A stretch of DNA of 53,487 nucleotides, taken from NCBI GenBank assembly GCA_017993835.1, contig JAGOLX010000042.1, forward strand, positions 1-53,487. Direction: 5' to 3'. A program made the translations under genes and the position numbers. The notes beneath the pieces are model-generated. The model saw only the letters and a program-made list of their open reading frames with translations, did not search any database and was not told the DNA's origin. Of this stretch, positions 52,501 through 53,487 are shown piece by piece. Numbering within the stretch: position 1 is the stretch's first letter; each line of letters opens with the position of its first letter. The DNA comes from Phycisphaerae bacterium (GTDB lineage Bacteria > Planctomycetota > Phycisphaerae > Sedimentisphaerales > Anaerobacaceae).

Positions 52501-53294
52501 GCGTCGCCGGTGATCGTGCCGTGGTTGGCGTTCTCCGAAGAGTCGGCGACCGCGGTGCCGGCCGCGTCGTCCAACTTGTACCAGGCGACCGGTTCGATCG
52601 AGTACCCGTTCATGATGGCCTGAATCTCTTCTGCCGCCAAAGCGCGATTGTACACGCGGGCGTCATCGACCGTGCCCGTGAAGTACTGGGCGGCTGCGGC
52701 CGCGTGACGCCCGAGTTTCAGGGTGTTGTTCTCGTTGCCTGCCGCGCCGCTCGGCGAGCTGTTCGTCGCGGCCAACTGGCCGTTCGTATACGCCTTGAGG
52801 TCCTCGCCGTCATAGGTCCCGGTGAGGTAATACCACGTATCGGCCTCCAGGGCGCCGAAATTGGCGCCGTACCAGCCGCCGCTGGTGCTCATGCCGACCG
52901 CCGCACGGAACGAATCCTGGGTATGGTTCCAGTTGATCTGGAAGTTGGCCTCCCGGTGAACGGGTCCGCTCGGCGTGGTCGCCGCCGGCGCCGCCGGGCT
53001 CTTCACCCATGCGCTGACGGTCCAGGCGGCCAGGTTCTGGGCGAGTCCAGTGTCCACATAATCATCGCCGTCGAATTCCAGGGCGGTGCCGGCCCAGCCG
53101 GTCACCCACTCCGGGTCGCCGTAGAACGTCCCGTCGTGTGCATTCCCGCTGGCGTCCCCGGCCACGGTGCCGCTGCCCTCGTCGAGCGGCCACCAGCCCA
53201 CGAGGCCCTCATCCGCCTGTACGGTCGCCGCCGCGATGGCAACGGTCGCCAGAGAGAGAAGAGCCACTCTCCAATACGTTTGTTTGCTGCACAT
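49563..53294 (-). CDS. Giant secreted LamG/discoidin protein
   Basis: Protein of 1243 aa with a signal peptide (~1-27). Domains in order: LamG 1 (about 28-228), LamG 2 (232-440), a fibronectin-III-like domain (450-560), an F5/8 type C domain (565-730), a second Fn3-like domain (735-830), LamG 3 (835-1050) and LamG 4 (1053-1243). LamG domains bind glycans or proteins; each ends with an EFRIYNKAL-type strand. LamG 3 and 4 are close tandem duplicates (period 657 bases). There is no sorting motif, dockerin or PEP-CTERM at the C-terminus, so it is probably released or non-covalently held. AGGAGG precedes the ATG at 53294. It is an adhesin or extracellular binding protein by domain content. Confidence 0.9.
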   Translation of the reverse strand: MCSKQTYWRVALLSLATVAIAAATVQADEGLVGWWPLDEGSGTVAGDASGNAHDGTFYGDPEWVTGWAGTALEFDGDDYVDTGLAQNLAAWTVSAWVKSPAAPAATTPSGPVHREANFQINWNHTQDSFRAAVGMSTSGGWYGANFGALEADTWYYLTGTYDGEDLKAYTNGQLAATNSSPSGAAGNENNTLKLGRHAAAAAQYFTGTVDDARVYNRALAAEEIQAIMNGYSIEPVAWYKLDDAAGTAVADSSENANHGTITGDAAWTTGKFDGALSFDGTDDYVTLPIGSLLSTLESTTFTLWANWAGSGGDWQRIIDFGSGTSTYAFLSANRGGTSSPRFAIRTASVGEQILTAPATLPTGWHHLAVAMDSATMTMTMYLDGMPVVSGATTLLPKDMGVTTQNWIAKSQYSADAYYKGDVDELRIYDRFLTQDEIKNVMVGGTGYGLASAPSPADLETYVLPDATLSWTAGQVAQTHDVYFGTSAEDVTAADTANPLGVLVSSGQADTVYNAGRLEFGTTYYWRVDEIGAGPGFTPYKGNVWSFTIEPYAYTLGSASITATASSSKDDTMGPEKTIDGSGLDAADQHGVLETDMWLSSKTGEQPTWIQYEFDGLYKLDEMFVWNSNTESEGFIGYGARSVTIQYSMDGSTWENLGDFEFVQAPGAEGCTADTTVAFAGTAAKFVKLTINSNWGDVLTQYGLSEVRFTYIPVSPTDLTPANEATDVASPVTLSWRPGREAATHEVYLGTDAANLPLVATTTEPTCTLEVDLGNLYFWKVVEVNDAEDPARWESVVQSFDTTAVARDPGTDNLKHLYTFDDGTANDSVGDANGTLVGGAAVVDGALVTTAQDQWMEMPGSVIAMNTYEEASIVAWYTPTAGANTGYHMLAYFGDSVGGYGSNGLFFSPARGDNVSRGAISCGDTSAPWSAETGVNGTEYDDGKPHLAVVTINATKIAYYLDGELCGSAVLSEANKISAISTNFAYLAKGGYTGDPEWLGAIQEFRIYNKALTPGEALYLAGLTVKDPGTDNLKHLYTFDDGTTTDSVGGVNGTLVGGATVADGALLTTAQDQWMEMSGADIAVNTYEAFSIVAWFTPQAGANTGYHMICYFGDSLNGYGSNGIFYTPARGDNVSRAGISCGNVDAPWGAETGVNGPEIDDGQPHFVVVTIDGTSVTLYQDGVLYGPATLSAANKLSAVSTNFAYLAKGGYTGDPEWLGQIHEFRVYNKALTVGEADFLFSQGK

Positions 53295-53378
53295 AAACTG
53301 TCCTCCTACTTCGATTGTGTCTGTTTTTCCAGGATTGAGCCGGGCCTCCAGCGAGACCCGGCGCGGTCCTGGACGGTT

Positions 53379-53487
53379 CTATCGATCACCCGCGAGGTAA
53401 CGCACCTCAGCTTCGGACAAAGCGCGATTGTAGATTCGGAACTCGTCGAGCGAGCCCGTGAAGAAGGCGTCGCCCTCCCACTGCGAA
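53379..53487 (-). CDS. 3' end of another LamG-domain gene (partial)
   Basis: The reading frame entering from the window edge ends at a TAG at 53379. The visible peptide includes FTGSLDEFRIYNRALSEAEV, the closing strand of a LamG domain very like those in the neighbouring protein. The rest lies outside the window. It is upstream of, and on the same strand as, the 1243-aa LamG gene; 84 bases lie between them, with a GCCGGG/CCCGGC hairpin (53339-53344 and 53357-53362) but no T-tract. Confidence 0.8.
   Translation of the reverse strand, partial: SQWEGDAFFTGSLDEFRIYNRALSEAEVRYLAGDR

Overview
The window is a high-GC bacterial chromosome segment, densely packed with secreted and membrane proteins. 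The family mix points to Planctomycetota, most likely a Phycisphaerae-type lineage: DUF1080 and Sde182-like proteins, DUF4159, a MoxR/DUF58/BatA/glutamine-amidotransferase-like operon, LamG-rich giants, GH2 and GH9 hydrolases and Tat-exported Gfo/Idh/MocA oxidoreductases. This assignment is inference from gene content; no rRNA, tRNA or other phylogenetic marker was found.

Layout. (1) 158-15167 is a carbohydrate-degradation block. It holds a tandem alpha/beta-hydrolase esterase, a minus-strand transporter pair (a nucleoside-symporter-type MFS protein with a LamG-like insert and a divergent Nramp-like protein), and a plus-strand operon. The operon encodes a glycosidase/Sde182-like fusion, a second glycosidase-like protein, a GH2 enzyme and a fusion of basic-secretory-protein metalloprotease with DUF1080. 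(2) 15274-18815 (minus) holds a Tat-exported Gfo/Idh/MocA oxidoreductase followed by a secreted HEAT-repeat protein. (3) 18935-33376 (minus) is a tightly overlapping eight-gene operon: TPR-metallopeptidase, DUF4159, MoxR AAA+ ATPase, DUF58, BatA/VWA, a large membrane coiled-coil protein, a glutamine-amidotransferase-like membrane protein, and a caspase/C13-like protein whose catalytic Cys appears to be replaced. Its order suggests a MoxR-vWA chaperone or assembly machine at the membrane. (4) 33676-41686 (plus) holds a small periplasmic helical protein, a lipoprotein GH2 with a discoidin domain nested inside another domain, a GH9 cellulase, a DUF5009 acyltransferase-like membrane protein and a glycerate kinase. 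(5) 41687-42370 is a gene-free stretch rich in inverted repeats. (6) 42371-53487 (minus) holds a PilX/DUF7305-like protein, a CehA/McbA-type metallohydrolase, an MscK-like mechanosensitive channel, a 1243-residue LamG/discoidin adhesin-like protein and the 3' end of another LamG gene.

How the genes fit together. Regions 1 and 4 look like a glycan-utilisation system that cuts (GH2, GH9, esterase, glycosidase-like proteins), binds (LamG, discoidin) and imports or metabolises (MFS, oxidoreductase, glycerate kinase) plant- or algal-type polysaccharides. Substrate is not determined by the sequence.

The most striking signal is not a gene family. Several unrelated palindromic or tandem repeats have entered or been captured by protein-coding sequence: an in-frame nested palindrome of about 177 nt inside a glycosidase-like gene (8874-9050), a palindrome forming the C-terminus of the BSP/DUF1080 protein (15118-15275), twin 19-nt hairpins encoding the tail of the BatA protein (25782-25823), and heptamer repeats inside glycerate kinase (41061-41123). 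They resemble in principle the protein-coding palindromic elements of Rickettsia.
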